Source of the DNA: Pseudomonas sp. UFMG81
Lineage (GTDB): Bacteria > Pseudomonadota > Gammaproteobacteria > Pseudomonadales > Pseudomonadaceae
Assembly (NCBI RefSeq): GCF_015354575.1
Contig: NZ_JACAFQ010000028.1
Coordinates: 1 to 62,260 of the forward strand
Length of the DNA stretch: 62,260 nt
Direction of reading: 5' to 3'
The notes beneath the pieces were generated by a model. That model was given only the letters and a program-made list of their open reading frames with translations. It had not been told where the DNA came from and did no database searches. The position numbers were made by a program, and so were the translations under genes. Below are positions 59,889-62,260 of this stretch, in pieces. Numbering within the stretch: position 1 is the first letter of the stretch; every line of letters starts with the position of its first letter.

Positions 59889-60782
59889 CTACCAATGGAA
59901 CAACTCCCGTCGTGCGCCCTCGGTGATCGCCACGATGCCCGGGTGCTTGACCTTGCGCTCCACCGAAATGGCATAGAACGACTCGTTCACTGCCTCGGTC
60001 TGCCCGATCAGCCGTACCCCATATTGCCGGCACACTTCCTCGGCGATCACGCTGGGGGCGACGAAGATGCCGCTGCCGGACTGGCCGAAAGCCTGCATCA
60101 GCGCGCTGTCGTCGAATTCGCCGACGATCTGTGGCTGCACCTGCTGCTCTGCCAGCCAGCGCAGCAGGCGGCTGCGCACCACGGTTTCCTGGCCGGGGAT
60201 CAGCAGCGGTGCGTCGTGCAGGCAGGCGGGGAAAGGCAGCTCGAGGCGCGCCGCCAGGGCCTCGGTGGCGAAGAAGCTCAAACCGCACTCGCCGAGCTTC
60301 TGGCTGTAGCCCTTGATGTCCAAGTGGTTGGGCATGGGGCTGTCGGAGATCACCAGGTCCAGGCGCTGGATCGCCAGGTCCGCCAGCAGGCGTTCGAGCT
60401 TGTCCTCGCGGCAACTGATGCGCAGCACTTCGTCCAGCTCCATGGTCGGGGCCAGCAGGCGGTAGACGATGGACTTGGGCACCACGTCGGCCACCCCCAC
60501 GCGAAACAGGATCTGCTCCTGCGGCCCGGCCCGCAGCATGGCCTCCAGCTCACCGCCGAGCTGGAACATCTGTTCGGCGTAGACCAGGGCCTGGCGGCCG
60601 GTTTCGGTCAGTTCGAGCTGGCGGCCGACGCGTTGGAACAGTTCGAGGTTCCAGGTCTGTTCGAACAGGCTGAGCTGGCCACTGATGGTTTGCGGCGTGA
60701 GGTTCAATTGCTCGCTGGCGCGGGCGATGCTGCCGGTCTTTGCTACAACCCAGAAATAGTGCAGCTGGCGGTAGTTGAGCAT
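59889..60782 (-). CDS. nhaR: LysR-family regulator, NhaR-like
   Basis: 297-aa regulator. The N-terminal HTH is distinctive: YRQLHYFWVVAKTGSIARASEQLNLTPQTISGQLSLFE, as in NhaR, which senses Na+ and activates nhaA in E. coli. The remainder is a LysR effector domain (FRVGVADVVPKSIVYRLL). No nhaA gene is nearby, so the target here is unknown. The divergent lipoprotein/TerC genes (132-bp gap) are natural candidates. Confidence 0.88.
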   Translation of the reverse strand: MLNYRQLHYFWVVAKTGSIARASEQLNLTPQTISGQLSLFEQTWNLELFQRVGRQLELTETGRQALVYAEQMFQLGGELEAMLRAGPQEQILFRVGVADVVPKSIVYRLLAPTMELDEVLRISCREDKLERLLADLAIQRLDLVISDSPMPNHLDIKGYSQKLGECGLSFFATEALAARLELPFPACLHDAPLLIPGQETVVRSRLLRWLAEQQVQPQIVGEFDDSALMQAFGQSGSGIFVAPSVIAEEVCRQYGVRLIGQTEAVNESFYAISVERKVKHPGIVAITEGARRELFHW

Positions 60783-60914
60783 GGCGGTCCAATGTTCGTA
60801 AAAACCGAAGTATAGCCGTTGAAAATACGAATTTTCTGGATGTTTCAGTCTCTCTAGAATGCGACCCCATCAGGCGCCCCGCGCGCCGCACGGATATCGA
60901 CAAGCGAGGACCCC

Positions 60915-61154
60915 ATGCTGCAACTCAAATCCATCGGTACGCCCCTGGTGCTGGCCCTGGCGCTGTTCGCCATGAGCGGCTGCGACCAGGCCGAGAAATC
61001 CGCCCAGCAGATGCTCGACCAGGCCGCCGAGACGGCCAAGCAGGCCATCGACAAGACCAACGACGCCGCCCAGCAGGCGCTGAGCGACGCCATCGGCAGC
61101 GAAGGCGACAAGGCCAAGGCCGAAGACGACAAGAAAGACACCCAGGACATCTGA
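60915..61154 (+). CDS. small lipoprotein
   Basis: 79-aa predicted lipoprotein. The signal peptide ends in the lipobox AMSGC (C23). The mature part is rich in Gln, Lys, Asp and Ala (QQMLDQAAETAKQAIDKTNDAAQQAL) and predicted helical. Function unknown. The terC gene starts 14 bp after its stop, so the two are likely one transcript. The gene diverges from nhaR. Confidence 0.8.
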   Translation: MLQLKSIGTPLVLALALFAMSGCDQAEKSAQQMLDQAAETAKQAIDKTNDAAQQALSDAIGSEGDKAKAEDDKKDTQDI

Positions 61155-61168
61155 CCCAGGACTGAACC

Positions 61169-61921
61169 ATGGAATACTTGCTGGAACTCGCCGCTAGCCC
61201 CACCGCCTGGGTAGCCCTCGCCACCCTGGTGGCCATGGAGGTCGTGCTCGGCATCGACAACCTGATCTTCATCTCCATCCTCACCAACAAGCTGCCCGAG
61301 GCGTACCGCTCGAAGGCGCGGCGCATCGGTATCAGCATGGCCTTGATCATGCGCCTGGCGCTGCTCAGCACCGTGGCCTGGATCGTCCAGCTGACGGAGC
61401 CGGTGCTCGACGTGTTCGGCCACACCTTCTCCTGGAAGGACATGATCCTCATCGCCGGTGGCCTGTTCCTGCTGTGGAAGGCGACCAAGGAGATCCACGA
61501 AAGCGTCGACCCGCATGGCGCCAAGGAAGAGTCCAAGGTCGGTAGTACCGTGACCATCGGTTTCACCGCGGCGATCTTCCAGATCCTGCTGCTGGACATC
61601 GTCTTCTCGATCGACAGCATCATCACCGCCGTGGGCATGACCGAGCACCTGCCGATCATGATCATCGCCGTGATCAGCGCCGTGATCGTGATGCTGGTGG
61701 CCGCCGACCCGCTGGCCAAGTTCATCAACGACAACCCGACCGTTGTGATGTTGGCCCTGGGCTTCCTGATCATGATCGGCATGACCCTGATCGCCGAAGG
61801 TTTCGGCGCTCATGTACCGAAAGGTTACGTGTATGCCGCCATGGCCTTCTCGACCGCGATCGAGGTGCTCAACATCATGGCCCGCCGGGCGCGCCTCAAG
61901 CGCGAAGCCGCTGAGGGCTGA
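61169..61921 (+). CDS. TerC-family integral membrane protein
   Basis: 250-aa protein, seven to eight predicted helices, with the paired acidic motifs EVVLGIDNLIF and DIVFSIDSIITA that define TerC/Alx/YoaE proteins, some of which export Mn2+. It is the YoaE-like (no CBS) form. No Mn-riboswitch-like leader was seen. Metal specificity is inferred from the family only. Confidence 0.88.
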   Translation: MEYLLELAASPTAWVALATLVAMEVVLGIDNLIFISILTNKLPEAYRSKARRIGISMALIMRLALLSTVAWIVQLTEPVLDVFGHTFSWKDMILIAGGLFLLWKATKEIHESVDPHGAKEESKVGSTVTIGFTAAIFQILLLDIVFSIDSIITAVGMTEHLPIMIIAVISAVIVMLVAADPLAKFINDNPTVVMLALGFLIMIGMTLIAEGFGAHVPKGYVYAAMAFSTAIEVLNIMARRARLKREAAEG

Positions 61922-62260
61922 TTGAGGGACTTCGCCGGCAAGCCGGCTCCTGCAGACGTTGCGCCGCTCCATGCAGCGTGATGACCCTGCAGGAGCAACT
62001 GTCTTGCGCAGGTTCTCCGTAGGAGCGGCCTTGTGCCGCGAAAGGGCCGCGAAGCGGCCCCAGGATCTCGAGTACGCCGCAGATCGCCGGGGCCGCTCTG
62101 CGGCCCTTTCGCGGCACAAGGCCGCTCCTACAGAGACCGCACAAGATGTGGCCGGCTTGCCGGCGATGCGCTGCACAGCAGCCCCAATGACGGTTCACCC
62201 GCTGGTCTTGCGTCTGCGCGGTACTGACTTACCCCCAGCCCTTTCCGTGCTACCCCCCGT
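61922..62260. other. 339-bp gap after terC, window end
   Basis: No convincing gene. A solo REP-like unit (61930-62000, GCCGGCAAGCCGGCTCCTGCAG) and a paired REP (62020-62133) occupy most of it. Whatever gene begins beyond 62260 is outside the window. Confidence 0.6.
62020..62133. repeat. BIME (paired REP), GTGCCGCGAAAGG sub-type
   Basis: Matching outer arms GTAGGAGCGGCCTTGTGCCG and complement, with tip palindromes GGCCGCGAAGCGGCC and GGCCGCTCTGCGGCC. This is the pure form of the sub-type that is the right arm of the element at 59754-59870. Confidence 0.9.

Noticed and set aside
60783..61168. Manganese riboswitch before the TerC gene
   Set aside because: Spacing to terC is 14 bp after a lipoprotein gene and no structured leader with the family elements was visible.

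Overview
The window reads as a chromosomal segment of a Pseudomonas of the P. putida group. The evidence is GC-rich codon usage, a 13-gene nuo operon with fused nuoCD, a gacA-uvrC-pgsA-tRNA-Gly(GCC) block, aceA, a second EF-G gene, and many REP/BIME palindromes of the two types common in this group. No plasmid, phage, insertion sequence, CRISPR array or rRNA was seen.

Layout. (1) 0.3-15.3 kb: the complete NADH dehydrogenase I operon nuoA-B-CD-E-F-G-H-I-J-K-L-M-N on the minus strand, with a candidate promoter before nuoA and a strong terminator after nuoN. (2) 15.6-31.9 kb: mostly housekeeping and accessory metabolism. It holds a YhhN/TMEM86-like membrane protein, isocitrate lyase, a small secretin-like protein, a SulP transporter, EF-G 2, small unknown proteins, a class III aminotransferase, a hotdog thioesterase, a DUF4398 lipoprotein next to an OmpA-type lipoprotein, two GNAT acetyltransferases, a nu-class-like GST, a PiT phosphate transporter and a DUF488 protein. 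(3) 32-35.8 kb: an XRE regulator, gacA (TTG start), uvrC, pgsA and tRNA-Gly with its own promoter and terminator. The tRNA 3' end matches the 18-bp target I recall for ICEclc-type elements and looks vacant. (4) 35.9-48.9 kb: the most unusual part. After an SDR gene come two giant tandem paralogues (1359 and 1446 aa) that combine a DUF6543/dermonecrotic-toxin-like N-terminal region, leucine-rich repeats and a C-terminal NEL-type E3 ubiquitin ligase domain with its CxD catalytic motif. They are followed by an AraC-type regulator and, convergently, a protein-tyrosine/lipid phosphatase fused to an autotransporter beta-barrel. (5) 49-62 kb: an MFS transporter, an aldo/keto reductase, galU, gor, an orphan PapD-like chaperone, ahpC-ahpF, a 63-aa protein, yceH, sstT, an nhaR-like LysR regulator, a small lipoprotein and a TerC protein.

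How the parts fit. nuo and aceA serve respiration and the glyoxylate shunt. gor and ahpCF are thiol-redox and peroxide defence. The 36.8-48.3 kb segment looks like a host-interaction module: two predicted eukaryote-like ubiquitin ligases and one predicted surface phosphatase, with local regulatory structures. These are a 10-bp perfect hairpin that buries the ribosome binding site of the first ligase gene and a 23-bp palindrome upstream of the phosphatase gene. No secretion system is encoded here, so the export route of the ligases is unknown.

Starts were moved from the longest frame where a ribosome binding site, signal peptide or family length argued for it. All functional calls come from reading motifs and recalling families. 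No search was run.
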